The notes: generated from the sequence alone by a model not told the origin. A stretch of 59,505 nucleotides of DNA from Paenibacillus pasadenensis DSM 19293 (GCF_000422485.1 NZ_KE383847.1:379084-438588), one strand, 5' to 3'; numbered from the stretch's first letter, positions 23,998 to 33,465 are shown. A program made the numbers and translations.

Positions 23998-25899
23998 ATG
24001 GGCGGTCAACAACGGTTAATTGGACTCCTAAAACCAAAAGAGTGGCTGGTAGTGGCAATTTGCCTCATGGGCACATTGCTGTTCTTGTCGTTTTTTTGGC
24101 CTGAGGGATTTTCGCTGGATCGTAAGGACTGGGTCATCTTCTATGCAATGGTAGCCGGGGCGATAGTGCTTGAGTACTTTATGTACAAGCTGCCTCCAGA
24201 AGGTAATCATCAATCCATGGATTCGACGATATTTCTTGCCTCCCTGTTCATTTATGGCGTTAAATTTTCCTTAATGGTACTGTTTGTAAGCGCGATTATT
24301 ATCGTAATTAATCGTAGAACAGTGGCATGGTGGAAGCACTACTATAATTTCATTACCTACTCCGCCATGATTATAGGTGCTCATTGGGCTTTTCAGTGGA
24401 TGGACGGGACGACGGGAGATTTTATCGTCGGTGAGATTTATGCTTTCGTCCTTGCTTTGATCGCATATTTCAGTGTGAATATTATTTTGGTAGCAGCTTA
24501 CTTTTTCTTGCTCTATCGAAATCAGTTGATTCCAGTATTAGCTTTATTCGTTCGTGAATCGCTGTTCGCCTATATTGGAATCCTGCTTTTCTCCCTGGTG
24601 CTCGTCATTATGGTGTTGAAAACAGGTTTCTTCGGAATTCTCTTGTTCCTCATCATCGCCGTCCTGCTTTCCCATGTCTTCAAGCAGCTTTTCCTCATGT
24701 ATCACGAAATCAACGACAAAGCCAATAAAGACCAGCGGACAGGGCTGTTCAACCACAGCTACCTCGAAGAAAAGCTGGATGAATATATCAAGCTCTACCG
24801 CGAGGATGGAAAGACGTTTTCCTTCGCTATGATCGACCTGGATGACTTCAAGAAGTATAACGACATGTACGGCCACCCGCAGGGGGACAAGCTGCTCGGC
24901 TTCGTCGGCTCCATCATCAAGGAGGAGTGCGAGCCTCACGGCTATCTGGCCGCCCGCTACGGCGGCGAGGAGTTCGCCATCATCATGCCGGAGCTGGACA
25001 AGAACAAGGCGAGGGCTTTCGTCAACCACGTCCGCAAGCGGGTGAACAACGCGCCGTTCGACGGCGTCGACGTGCTGCCGCACGGATGCGTCTCCTTCTC
25101 GGCCGGCATCATCGAAATGAGCGCCGACACCTACGAGAAGTCCCAGCTGGTCGGCTTGTCCGACCGGGCGATGTACATCTCGAAGTCCAAGGGCAAAAAC
25201 GTCGTCACCGTCTATGGCGAGCAGACCTATCTGCCGCAGCAGTTCGAGCATGAGATCAACGAGCTCGAGCAGCAGATCCGCATCTTCCTCTCCAAGGACG
25301 TGTACACGTTCAAGCATTCCAAGCGCGTGTTCTCGTACGCGGTGGATATGGCCGGCATTCTCGAGCTCGGCGAGGAGGAGCGGCGCACGCTCATTCTCGG
25401 GGCGCTCATCCACGACATCGGCAAGCTGGAGGTACCGCGCGAGGTGCTGACCAAGCGCTCCAAGCTCGACAAGGACGAATGGGAGATCATCAAGAAGCAT
25501 GTCACGTTCGGCAAGGAATTCCTGCTGGCGACCGGCAAGTACACGGACCTGGTGCCGCTCGTCGAGCTCCATCACGAACGGTATGACGGCGGCGGCTATC
25601 CGCATGGGCTGAAGGGCACCGAGATTCCGAAGCTCGCCCGCATGCTCTGCATCATCGACTCGTTCGACGCGATGACGACGGAGCGGCCTTACCAGCGGAC
25701 GAAATCGTTTGCGGAAGCGCTTGACGAGATGCATCGCTGCACCGGCACGCAGTTCGATCCGGAGCTTGTCTTACCGTTCATCCGCTACATCGAGAGGCGG
25801 ATCGAGCTGGGCGACATTCCGGACGAAGCGCTGGAGGCGATGGAGCAGCAGCGCAAGCAAGAGGCGAGGCATGACGACAGCCGCACATCATCGGGATAA
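23998..25899 (+). CDS. Membrane GGDEF / HD-GYP cyclic-di-GMP protein
   Basis: The 633-residue protein has six or so membrane helices (about 15-235), a GGDEF domain with the intact signature GGEEF (322-326) and no RxxD inhibitory site just upstream, and an HD-GYP domain with H472-D473 (HDIGK) and HHERYDGGGYP (525-535). It may both make and degrade cyclic-di-GMP in response to a membrane signal. The frame runs upstream to 23917, but the ATG at 23998 follows GGGGGAG. Codon use changes inside the gene: the membrane part is AT-rich and the catalytic part from about 24750 GC-rich, suggesting a chimeric origin. Confidence 0.92.
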   Translation: MGGQQRLIGLLKPKEWLVVAICLMGTLLFLSFFWPEGFSLDRKDWVIFYAMVAGAIVLEYFMYKLPPEGNHQSMDSTIFLASLFIYGVKFSLMVLFVSAIIIVINRRTVAWWKHYYNFITYSAMIIGAHWAFQWMDGTTGDFIVGEIYAFVLALIAYFSVNIILVAAYFFLLYRNQLIPVLALFVRESLFAYIGILLFSLVLVIMVLKTGFFGILLFLIIAVLLSHVFKQLFLMYHEINDKANKDQRTGLFNHSYLEEKLDEYIKLYREDGKTFSFAMIDLDDFKKYNDMYGHPQGDKLLGFVGSIIKEECEPHGYLAARYGGEEFAIIMPELDKNKARAFVNHVRKRVNNAPFDGVDVLPHGCVSFSAGIIEMSADTYEKSQLVGLSDRAMYISKSKGKNVVTVYGEQTYLPQQFEHEINELEQQIRIFLSKDVYTFKHSKRVFSYAVDMAGILELGEEERRTLILGALIHDIGKLEVPREVLTKRSKLDKDEWEIIKKHVTFGKEFLLATGKYTDLVPLVELHHERYDGGGYPHGLKGTEIPKLARMLCIIDSFDAMTTERPYQRTKSFAEALDEMHRCTGTQFDPELVLPFIRYIERRIELGDIPDEALEAMEQQRKQEARHDDSRTSSG

Positions 25900-25936
25900 A
25901 AAGGCGTTGCAGCAGCCGCTGCAGCGCCTTTCTCAC
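25898..25936 (+). terminator. Intrinsic terminator after the GGDEF/HD-GYP gene
   Basis: AAAGGCG-TTGCAGCAG pairs with CTGCAGCGCCTTT around a small loop; the stop codon overlaps its left flank. Confidence 0.75.
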
Positions 25937-26006
25937 TAGACGAGATCGCGGGGGAGGCAGGCCGTCAACCGGAGCATGGCGCCATGCGCTTCAGCGATGC
26001 CGAGGG

Positions 26007-26059
26007 TTGACGAATCGTGCCTCGGAGGGCGATAATCATAACACTTGTAAACGCTATCT
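26007..26059 (+). promoter_or_regulatory. Sigma-A promoter with CcpA (cre) site
   Basis: TTGACG (26007-26012) and GATAAT (26031-26036) are 18 bp apart. TGTAAACGCTATCT (26046-26059) fits the cre pattern TGWAARCGYTWNCW throughout and begins right at the expected start site, where bound CcpA would block transcription. Confidence 0.75.
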
Positions 26060-26090
26060 CAGAAATGGGACACGAGAGGAGGGGGAAACG

Positions 26091-27254
26091 ATCGCCAAGC
26101 CGGACAAAGTGCTGTCGAAGCTGCAGGAAGTGGCGGATCGCCGAAGCATTCTGGGCCTCTCCTGCGCCTATCTGATCCGAGGCCGCGTCGTCTGGAAGGG
26201 CAGCCTGGGACTGGCGGACCTCGAGCGCCGGATTCCGGTGACGGAGCGAACCGTATTCCGCATCGCCTCGATTTCCAAGACGATCGGAGCGGCTGCGATC
26301 CTGCAGCTGGCGGAACGAGGCCAGTGCAGTCTCGACGACGACGCGGGCCGGCTGCTCGGCCTGCCGCTCCGCCACCCGCAGCATCCCGAGCAGCCGATCA
26401 GGCTCCGTCATCTGCTGACGCATACGAGCGGCCTCCAGGATGAATATGCCGCATTTGCCGCGGCATCGCGGCAAGAGCCGTTGCTGCCGCTGTCGGAGCT
26501 CTTGCTGCCGGGAGGCGCCTATCACCCCCCGCGCCTATGGGGCGAGCATCCCCCGGGCGATCCGGCGGGCTACGCCTATTCCAATCTGGGGGCGATCGTG
26601 CTCGCCACGATCGTGGAGCGGCTGAGCGGGGAGCGGTTCGACCGCTATTGCCGCAAGCAGCTGCTCCTGCCGCTCGGCATGAGCGATTCCAGCTTTCTGC
26701 TCCAAGACATCGAGGATCCGGACCGGATCGCCGTGCTGTACGAGCGGGAGCGCGGCAGCGGCTCGTGGACGCCGGCGCTCGATGACCGCGGCAGCCGCCA
26801 CGAGCCGCCGAGCGCCGCCTTGCGCGACTACGTGCCGGGCGTCAACGGCTCGCTGTTCGCGCCGCAGGGCGGGCTGCGCACGACGGTCGCCGATCTGTCC
26901 CGCTGGCTGGAGATGCTGGCCGCAGGCGGCGAGCGTGGCGGCGTCCGGCTGCTGCGGGAGCGGACCGTGCGGGACATGATGGACAAGCACTGGGTCCGCG
27001 ATCCGCAGGAGGGCTTTTACCGCGAGGGGGGACTGCAGCTGCAGCGGACGCGCGACCTGTTCCCCGGCCGCCTGATGGTCGGTCATGCGGGCGACGCGTA
27101 CGGCCTCAAGAGCGGCATGTTCGTCGAGCCTGAGACCGGCACGGGCTTCGTCTATGCGATGAACGGCCTCGACGACGCCAAGGACGGCCATGTATTCACG
27201 GCGGCGGAGACGGAGCTGGCGCAGGCGATGACGGATATTTTCCGCAAGCGGTAG
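26091..27254 (+). CDS. Beta-lactamase-family serine hydrolase (class C-like)
   Basis: This enzyme of about 387 residues has the serine-hydrolase elements of class C/DD-peptidase relatives: SISK (SxxK), YSN (YxN, in GYAYSNLGAI) and HAGDAYG in place of the KTG box. It has no signal peptide, so it is probably a cytoplasmic esterase or peptidase. The promoter lies at 26007-26036, which rules out the upstream TTG at 26007 as start. No ATG, GTG or TTG is in frame near the strong GAGGAGGGGG site; an ATC at 26091 is correctly spaced. The next GTG is at 26109. The start is therefore uncertain. Confidence 0.8.
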   Translation: MAKPDKVLSKLQEVADRRSILGLSCAYLIRGRVVWKGSLGLADLERRIPVTERTVFRIASISKTIGAAAILQLAERGQCSLDDDAGRLLGLPLRHPQHPEQPIRLRHLLTHTSGLQDEYAAFAAASRQEPLLPLSELLLPGGAYHPPRLWGEHPPGDPAGYAYSNLGAIVLATIVERLSGERFDRYCRKQLLLPLGMSDSSFLLQDIEDPDRIAVLYERERGSGSWTPALDDRGSRHEPPSAALRDYVPGVNGSLFAPQGGLRTTVADLSRWLEMLAAGGERGGVRLLRERTVRDMMDKHWVRDPQEGFYREGGLQLQRTRDLFPGRLMVGHAGDAYGLKSGMFVEPETGTGFVYAMNGLDDAKDGHVFTAAETELAQAMTDIFRKR

Positions 27255-27300
27255 CTCGCCTGCCGCGCCGGAAGCCGTCGGATTTCCACGGTTTTTCCCG

Positions 27301-27329
27301 TTTACAGACCCGTCCGTCGATGTTAGAAT
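27301..27329 (+). promoter_or_regulatory. Sigma-A promoter of the DUF3870 gene
   Basis: TTTACA and TAGAAT are spaced by 17 bp, placing the start near 27336 and supporting the ATG at 27380. Confidence 0.7.
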
Positions 27330-27379
27330 GGTTTACATCAGATCGGCTTGCAGAGAAAAGCTTACAAGGGGTTATCACG

Positions 27380-27736
27380 ATGCCGTATGATCGCAGCACG
27401 CTTTATGTGATCGGCGACGCCCAGTCCTCGGTCAACAACCCGATCACCCAGCAGTACAGCGCTTTTTTCATCGGGCTGGTCGTCGAGCAGGATACGGGCC
27501 TCATCGTCGATGCCGGCTGCTCGTCCACGATTCCGCTCACCTCGGAGTTCGTCAAGTCGATCTTCATCGGCTGCAGCGTGCTCGACGTCGATGCGGTGAG
27601 CGAGGAGATCCGCAGGCGTTATCACGGCTCCTCGCAGAAGGCTCTCATCGTCGCGTTCAAGGACGCCTCCAAAAAATTCAAATCCACACGCAGCGGCCGC
27701 GAAGAGCGGGAACAGCCCACTTCCGGCAGCGTGTAA
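27380..27736 (+). CDS. DUF3870 protein
   Basis: The 118-residue protein belongs to DUF3870. It has the family pattern YVIGDAQSSVNNPITQQYSAFFIGLVVEQDTG, followed by IVDAGCSSTIPLTSEFVKSIF, with the C-terminal 25 residues basic and not conserved. DUF3870 genes sit beside D-aminopeptidase or amino acid metabolism genes in other genomes as far as I recall, and here dppA follows after a terminator. Function is unknown. The start at 27320 would precede the transcription start, so the ATG behind AAGGGG is used. Confidence 0.8.
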   Translation: MPYDRSTLYVIGDAQSSVNNPITQQYSAFFIGLVVEQDTGLIVDAGCSSTIPLTSEFVKSIFIGCSVLDVDAVSEEIRRRYHGSSQKALIVAFKDASKKFKSTRSGREEREQPTSGSV

Positions 27737-27783
27737 GCTGCTTTATTTATCCGCAGGGCGCTTCGCCGCCACGCTCGTAAATA

Positions 27784-27834
27784 AAACCCAGCCCTTGCCG
27801 CCACCTCGATGGCGAGCTTCGGCTGGGTTTTTTC
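27784..27834 (+). terminator. Intrinsic terminator between DUF3870 gene and dpp operon
   Basis: AAACCCAGCC pairs perfectly with GGCTGGGTTT; the loop carries a small GCC/GGC stem, and the T-run continues to six or more T. Confidence 0.9.
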
Positions 27835-27874
27835 CATCCTATCGATGTAAAATTCCGACTCGGGAGGAAGAAAG

Positions 27875-28699
27875 ATGAAGCTGTACGTATCGGTGGACAT
27901 GGAAGGAATCACAGGCATGGTGGACAGCACGTTCGTCTTCCCGGGCAGGCACAATTACGCCCGCGGCCAGCAGATCATGACCGACGAGGCGAACCATGTA
28001 ATCGCGTCGGCGTTCGACGAGGGCTGCGCCGAGGTGATCGTCAATGACAGCCACTCCAAGATGAACAATCTGCTGATCGAGCGGCTCCATCCCGAGGCGC
28101 AGCTCCTGTCCGGAGACGTGAAGCCGTATTCGATGGTGCAGGGGCTCGACGCCTCGTTCGCGGGCGCGGCGTTCATCGGCTACCATACGATGGCGCCGAC
28201 CGCGGGCGTGCTCAGCCATTCGATGATTTTCGGCGCGCATCGCATGTGGCTGGGCGGCAAGGCGGTCGGCGAGCTCGGCCTCAACGCCTACGTCGCGGGC
28301 CACTACGGCGTGCCCGTGCTGCTCGTCGCCGGCGACGACCGGACGGCGGTCGAGGCGGAGGAGCTGATCCCCGGCGTGACGACCGCCGTCGTCAAAACCT
28401 ACGTCTCCCGCACGTCCGCGCTCTGCCTGACGCCGGACAAGAGCGGACAGCTGCTGCGGGACAAGACGAAGGAGGCGCTCGCCGCGCGCGGCCGCGTCCA
28501 GCCGCTCGTCCCGCCGGACAAGCCGGTGCTGGCGATCGAGTTCGCCAACTACGGGCAGGCCGAGTGGGCGCATCTGATGCCGGGCACGGAGCTCGACAAC
28601 GGCAGCCCGGTCGTCACCTTCGCCGCCGCCGACATGCTCGAGGCGTACCGCGCCATGCTCGTCATGGTCGAGCTGGCCTCGCGCGCCGAATTCTGCTGA
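27875..28699 (+). CDS. dppA: D-aminopeptidase DppA (M55)
   Basis: The 274-residue zinc peptidase removes N-terminal D-amino acids, chiefly D-Ala from D-Ala-D-Ala released during wall turnover. The zinc ligands known for B. subtilis DppA are all present at the same numbers: D8, E10, H60, H104 and E133, along with H115. It heads an operon with the B. subtilis gene order dppABCDE-ykfABC. A GGAGGAAG site lies 8 nt upstream. In B. subtilis the operon is nutritionally repressed by CodY; I do not see a clear CodY box here. Confidence 0.94.
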   Translation: MKLYVSVDMEGITGMVDSTFVFPGRHNYARGQQIMTDEANHVIASAFDEGCAEVIVNDSHSKMNNLLIERLHPEAQLLSGDVKPYSMVQGLDASFAGAAFIGYHTMAPTAGVLSHSMIFGAHRMWLGGKAVGELGLNAYVAGHYGVPVLLVAGDDRTAVEAEELIPGVTTAVVKTYVSRTSALCLTPDKSGQLLRDKTKEALAARGRVQPLVPPDKPVLAIEFANYGQAEWAHLMPGTELDNGSPVVTFAAADMLEAYRAMLVMVELASRAEFC

Positions 28700-28736
28700 G
28701 CAGTCCCCCAGCCCCCGAAAGGAGCGTCGTACGGCT

Positions 28737-29675
28737 ATGGCTTCCTACATCCTGAAACGGTTCATCTCCATGGCGGTCACGCTGTGGCTCATCGTCACGG
28801 TCACGTTTTTCCTCATGCATTCCGTTCCGGGCAGCCCGTTCGACAAGGAGGGCCGGAATACGAGCCAGACGGCGGTCGACAACATGATGGCGTACTACCA
28901 TCTGGACGAGCCGCTCGGCGTGCAGTACGTGCTCTATCTAAAGTCGCTGCTCATGCTTGATCTCGGCCCCTCGATCGGCCACTTCCCGACGACGGTGAAC
29001 GACATGATCGGCCGCGGCTTCCCGGTGTCGTTCCAGCTCGGCATGCTGGCGCTGTCGATCTCGATCGTGTGCGGCATCGCGCTCGGCACGGTCGCGGCGC
29101 TGCGCAAAAACCGGCTCATCGACCAGCTCGCGATGGTGCTCGCGGTCATCGGCATCGCGGTGCCGAACTTCGTCGTCGCGACGCTGCTCATCAAGTACGT
29201 CGCCGTCGAGTGGCGGCTGCTGCCGGTCGCGACCTGGGGCACCTGGCGGCATGCGGTGCTTCCGGCGCTGGCTCTGTCGACCGGCCCGCTCGCCATCATT
29301 GCCCGCATGACGCGGGCGAACATGGTCGAGGTGCTGACCGCCGACTATATCGAGACCGCCCGCGCCAAGGGGCTGCATCCGGCGGTCATCGTCTTCAAGC
29401 ACGCGCTGCGCAACGCGGTGCTGCCGGTCGTCACGCTGCTCGGCGCGCTCGTGGCGAACGTGCTGACGGGCAGCTTCGTCATCGAGAAGATCTTCGCCAT
29501 TCCCGGCATGGGCAAATACTTCGTCGACGGCATCAACAACCGCGATTACTCGGTCATCATGGGCACGACCGTGTTCTACAGCGCGCTGCTGCTGGTCATG
29601 ATGCTGATCGTCGACATCGTGTACGGCCTCATCGATCCCCGCATCAAGCTCCACCGGAAGGAGGGACGGCCATGA
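28737..29675 (+). CDS. dppB: Dipeptide ABC transporter permease DppB
   Basis: The 312-residue permease has six membrane segments, the characteristic N-terminus YILKRFISMAVTLWLIVTV and the family insertion GVQYVLYLKSLLMLDLG, and ends with an EAA-type region (YIETARAKGLHPAVIVFKHALRN). With DppC it forms the channel for di- and tripeptides, including wall peptides. It begins 38 bp after dppA and overlaps dppC by ATGA. Confidence 0.94.
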   Translation: MASYILKRFISMAVTLWLIVTVTFFLMHSVPGSPFDKEGRNTSQTAVDNMMAYYHLDEPLGVQYVLYLKSLLMLDLGPSIGHFPTTVNDMIGRGFPVSFQLGMLALSISIVCGIALGTVAALRKNRLIDQLAMVLAVIGIAVPNFVVATLLIKYVAVEWRLLPVATWGTWRHAVLPALALSTGPLAIIARMTRANMVEVLTADYIETARAKGLHPAVIVFKHALRNAVLPVVTLLGALVANVLTGSFVIEKIFAIPGMGKYFVDGINNRDYSVIMGTTVFYSALLLVMMLIVDIVYGLIDPRIKLHRKEGRP

Positions 29676-30592
29676 GCGTGCCGGATTCCCTGTTCGTCCC
29701 GATGAACCGCGATGCCGTCGACGCGGAGGCGATCGTGCGGCCGCGGCTGAGCTTCGCCCAGGAGGCGTGGCGGAGGCTCAAGCAGAACCGGCTCGCCTTT
29801 GCCGGCGCGCTGCTCATCGTGCTGCTGGCGCTGCTGGCGACCGTAGGCCCTTACCTGCCCGTGCAGAGCTACGACAAGCAGGTGCTGACGGACATCAACC
29901 TCGCGCCGTCGGCGCAGCATTGGTTCGGCACGGACGAGCTCGGCCGCGACGTGTTCGCCCGCATCGTCTACGGCGCGCGCATCTCGCTGTTCATCGGCCT
30001 GGCGGCGACGCTCATCGACGTCGTCATCGGCATCGTCTACGGCGGCATCGCCGGCTATGTCGGCGGCCGCGCGGACAACGTCATGATGCGCTTCGTCGAC
30101 ATGCTGTACGGCGTGCCGTACCTGCTCATCGTCATCCTGCTCATGGTCGTCATGGGTCCCGGACTCGCCACGATCATCGTCGCGCTGAGCGCGACCGGCT
30201 GGATCGGCATGGCGCGGGTCGTGCGCGGGCAGGTGCTCTCGCTCAAGTCGTCGGAGTACGTGCTGGCGGCGCGCTCGATGGGATCGAGCGGCTGGCGCAT
30301 CATCCGCAGGCATCTCGTGCCCAACGCGATGGGCGTCATCCTCGTGCAGATCTCGTTCTCCGTGCCGTCGGCGATTTTCGCCGAGGCGTTCCTCAGCTTT
30401 CTCGGGCTCGGCATCCAGCCGCCGCTCGCGAGCTGGGGCGTCATGGCGAGCGACGGCCTGTCGGTCATCCTGTCGGGCCAGTGGTGGCGGCTGTTCTTCC
30501 CGGCGCTGTTCATCTCCGTCACGATGCTGGCGTTCAACCTGCTCGGCGACGGGCTGCAGGACATCTTCAATCCGAGACAGAGGAGGTCGTGA
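29672..30592 (+). CDS. dppC: Dipeptide ABC transporter permease DppC
   Basis: The 306-residue permease has an N-terminal cytoplasmic stretch ending FAQEAWRRLKQNRLAFAGA, six membrane segments, the HWFGTDELGRDVFARIVYGARISL signature and the loop VLAARSMGSSGWRIIRRHLVPN. The frame extends far upstream as a shadow; the ATG overlapping the dppB stop, behind GGAGGGA, is the true start. It pairs with DppB. Confidence 0.94.
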   Translation: MSVPDSLFVPMNRDAVDAEAIVRPRLSFAQEAWRRLKQNRLAFAGALLIVLLALLATVGPYLPVQSYDKQVLTDINLAPSAQHWFGTDELGRDVFARIVYGARISLFIGLAATLIDVVIGIVYGGIAGYVGGRADNVMMRFVDMLYGVPYLLIVILLMVVMGPGLATIIVALSATGWIGMARVVRGQVLSLKSSEYVLAARSMGSSGWRIIRRHLVPNAMGVILVQISFSVPSAIFAEAFLSFLGLGIQPPLASWGVMASDGLSVILSGQWWRLFFPALFISVTMLAFNLLGDGLQDIFNPRQRRS

Positions 30593-30594
30593 CG

Positions 30595-31809
30595 ATGTGG
30601 AGACGAGGCGATCGGGATCATCGGAAAAAGGCGGCGCTCTCGGCCGTAGCCGCGCCTCCCGCGCCGGAAGCGGCGCAAGCGCGTCCGGCGCGCGCCGACA
30701 GCGGCGGCGCTCCGGAGCCGGACCTCGGTCGGGCCGCGCAGGCGGCTCGTCCGCCGGGGGAGGTCATCCTGGAGGTCGACGACCTCCGGGTGAGCTTCCG
30801 CACGCATGGCGGTCAGGTGCAGGCGGTGCGCGGCGTGAGCCTCTCGCTGCGGCAGGGCGAGACGCTCGCTATCGTCGGCGAGTCCGGGTGCGGCAAGAGC
30901 GTCACCGCCCGCAGCCTGATGCGGCTGCTGCCGGAGCATGCGGCCGTGCTGGGAGCCGGCTCCAGCATCCGCTGGAAGGGCCGGGAGCTGACGAAGCTCA
31001 AGGAAAAGGAGCTGCGCAAGCTGCGCGGCGCGGAGATCGCGATGATTTTCCAGGATGCGATGACCGCGCTCAACCCGACGCTGACGATCGGCGAGCAGCT
31101 GATCGAGGGCATCGCGCTCCATCGCAAGGTGCCGCGCTCCGAGGCGAGGCGGCTCGCGGTCGACATGCTGGAGCTGGTCGGCATCCCGGGCCCGGAGACG
31201 CGGCTGAAGCAGTACCTCGGCGAGTTCAGCGGCGGCATGCGTCAGCGCATCATGATCGCGATCGCCGCCTCGTGCAGCCCGTCGCTGCTTATCGCCGACG
31301 AGCCGACGACGGCGCTCGACGTGACGATCCAGGCGCAGATCCTCGACCTGTTCCGGATGCTGCAGGAGCGCACCGGAGCGGCGATCGTGCTCATCACGCA
31401 TGATCTCGGCGTCGTCGCCGAGACGGCGGACCGCGTGTGCGTCATGTACGCCGGCGAGATCGTGGAGTCGGGCACGGTCCGCGAGCTGTTCCGCCGCCCG
31501 CAGCATCCGTACACGCAAGGCCTGCTCGCAGCGCTGCCCCGGCTCGACCGGGAGCGCGGGCGTTCGCTCGTGCCGATTCCCGGCACGCCGCCGGATCTGT
31601 TCGCGCCGCCGCCCGGCTGCGCGTTCGCGGCACGGTGCCCGCACGCGATGGAGGTGTGCCGGCTGCGCCGGCCGCAGATGGCGGAGCTTGACGGCACGCA
31701 TGCGGTCGCGTGCTGGCTGCAGGATCCGCGCGCGGCGCGGCCGCCGGCCGCCGGCGCCGGAGCGGGGAGCGGCATGGCGGGCGAGCCGGCGCGCACGGCC
31801 CTCGGCTAG
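30595..31809 (+). CDS. dppD: Dipeptide ABC transporter ATPase DppD with N-terminal extension
   Basis: The 404-residue ATPase has Walker A GESGCGKS (95-102), Q-loop, signature FSGGMRQR, Walker [13 protein letters not shown] and the oligopeptide-type C-terminal Cys-containing region ([14 protein letters not shown]) that may hold an iron-sulfur or disulfide element. It powers DppB/DppC. Residues 1-56 are an Ala/Pro/Arg-rich extension absent from usual DppD proteins; the AGGAGG-preceded ATG at 30595 makes it translated. No DppF-type partner lies in the operon, as in the B. subtilis dppABCDE part. Confidence 0.93.
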   Translation: MWRRGDRDHRKKAALSAVAAPPAPEAAQARPARADSGGAPEPDLGRAAQAARPPGEVILEVDDLRVSFRTHGGQVQAVRGVSLSLRQGETLAIVGESGCGKSVTARSLMRLLPEHAAVLGAGSSIRWKGRELTKLKEKELRKLRGAEIAMIFQDAMTALNPTLTIGEQLIEGIALHRKVPRSEARRLAVDMLELVGIPGPETRLKQYLGEFSGGMRQRIMIAIAASCSPSLLIADEPTTALDVTIQAQILDLFRMLQERTGAAIVLITHDLGVVAETADRVCVMYAGEIVESGTVRELFRRPQHPYTQGLLAALPRLDRERGRSLVPIPGTPPDLFAPPPGCAFAARCPHAMEVCRLRRPQMAELDGTHAVACWLQDPRAARPPAAGAGAGSGMAGEPARTALG

Positions 31810-31842
31810 ACCAATTCATTTTTCAAAGGGGAGAGCGATCAA

Positions 31843-33465
31843 ATGAAGATGAAGAAGCTTTCGATGCTGCTGATGAGCGTCATGCTGGCGGGAGGCGTGC
31901 TGGCGGCATGCGGCAATGACTCGTCGAACGGAGAGGCCGGAGAAGGAGAGGCGGCAGGCAAGATCCTGCGCTACAACAACGGCAAGGAGCCGACGTCGCT
32001 CGATCCGCCGATCGGCTTCGACCAGATCTCCTACGACATCGTCAACAACGCGTTCGAGGGGCTGGCGCGTCTCGGCAAGGACGACAAGCCGGAGCCGGCG
32101 ATGGCCGCGGAGTGGAAGGTGTCGGACGACGGCCTCGTCTATACGTTCACGCTGCGCGACGGGGTGAAATGGTCGAACGGCGATCCCGTCAAGGCGTCGG
32201 ACTTCGAGTTCGCCTGGAAGCGGCTGCTCAATCCTGAGACGGCATCCGACGCGGCGTTCCTCGCCTATCCGATCGTCGGCGCGGAGGACTACAACTCCGG
32301 CAAAGGCTCCGCCGACGCCGTCGGCATCAAGGCGAAGGACGACAAGACGCTCGAGGTCACGCTGCGCCATCCGGCGGCCTGGCTCGTGCAGATGACGGCC
32401 AGCCCGGCGTTTTTCCCCGTGCATCAGGCGACGGTGGAAGGCAACGCCCAGTGGGCGGGCGAAGCGTCGACGATCGTCAGCAACGGTCCGTTCACGATTA
32501 CGGAGTGGAAGCATGAGGAAGAGCTCAAGATGGTCAAGAACAAGGACTACTGGGATGCCGGCACGGTGAAGCTCGGCGGCGTCACGTACAAGATGGTCAA
32601 CGATACGAATACGGCCTATCAGCTGTTCACGACCGGCGAGCTCGACACGACCGGCAGCATCCCGGCCGACATGGCCGACCAGCTGTTCGCGGACGGCAAG
32701 GTCAAGGTCGAGGAATCCGCCGGCACCGCGTTCTACCGCTTCAACACGACGATGGAGCCGTTCACCAACAAGAGCATCCGCCAGGCGTTCGTCGCCGCGG
32801 TCGACCGCCAGCAGCTCGTCGATCTCGTCCTGCGCCAGAAGCATAAGCCGGCTGTCGGCTTCGTCTCGCCGGGTCTCGAGGATGCGGCCGGCGGCGACTT
32901 CCGCGACGTCGGCGGCGACCTGATCGGCTTCGACGCGGCCAAGGCCAAGGAGCTGCTCGCGGCGGGCATGAAGGAAGCCGGCTACTCGGCGCTGCCGCCG
33001 ATCACGCTGACGTACAGCACCAACGACGTGAACCAGAAGGTCGCGCAGGCGCTGCAGGCGATGTTCAAGGACAATCTCGGCGTCGAAGTCAAGCTCGAGA
33101 GCAAGGAGAGCAAGGTGATGACGGCCGAGCAGAAGGCGCTGCAGCTGCAGCTGTCCCGCTCCTCGTTCCTGCCGGACTTCGCCGACCCGATCAACTTCCT
33201 CGACGGCTTCCAGTCCGACAATCCGTTCAGCCGCACCGGCTGGAAAAACGACAAGTTCGACGAGCTGATCCAGGGCGCGTACGAGCAGGCCGACGAGAAG
33301 CAGCGCTACGAGATGATGCACGAGGCGGAGAAGATCCTGATGGACGACGCGCCGATCCTGCCGCTCTACTACTATAACAGCGTCAATCTGGAGAGCGACA
33401 AGCTGTCCGGCGTCGTGCGCCATGCGTTCGGCTTCATCGACTTCAAGTGGGCGGAGCTGAAATGA
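31843..33465 (+). CDS. dppE: Dipeptide-binding lipoprotein DppE
   Basis: The 540-residue lipoprotein has a signal peptide ending VLAAC with lipidated Cys23 and a family 5 solute-binding fold (RYNNGKEPTSLDPP, ISYDIVNNAFEGLARLG, YTFTLRDGVKWSNGDPVKA, FEFAWKRLLNPETASDAAF). It captures peptides outside the cell and delivers them to DppBC. The gene overlaps ykfA by ATGA, unusual coupling of an abundant binding protein to an enzyme. Confidence 0.93.
   Translation: MKMKKLSMLLMSVMLAGGVLAACGNDSSNGEAGEGEAAGKILRYNNGKEPTSLDPPIGFDQISYDIVNNAFEGLARLGKDDKPEPAMAAEWKVSDDGLVYTFTLRDGVKWSNGDPVKASDFEFAWKRLLNPETASDAAFLAYPIVGAEDYNSGKGSADAVGIKAKDDKTLEVTLRHPAAWLVQMTASPAFFPVHQATVEGNAQWAGEASTIVSNGPFTITEWKHEEELKMVKNKDYWDAGTVKLGGVTYKMVNDTNTAYQLFTTGELDTTGSIPADMADQLFADGKVKVEESAGTAFYRFNTTMEPFTNKSIRQAFVAAVDRQQLVDLVLRQKHKPAVGFVSPGLEDAAGGDFRDVGGDLIGFDAAKAKELLAAGMKEAGYSALPPITLTYSTNDVNQKVAQALQAMFKDNLGVEVKLESKESKVMTAEQKALQLQLSRSSFLPDFADPINFLDGFQSDNPFSRTGWKNDKFDELIQGAYEQADEKQRYEMMHEAEKILMDDAPILPLYYYNSVNLESDKLSGVVRHAFGFIDFKWAELK

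Noticed and set aside
23793-23998. A c-di-GMP riboswitch before the GGDEF/HD-GYP gene
   Set aside because: The conserved riboswitch core sequences were not found; only a small ORF and a hairpin are present.
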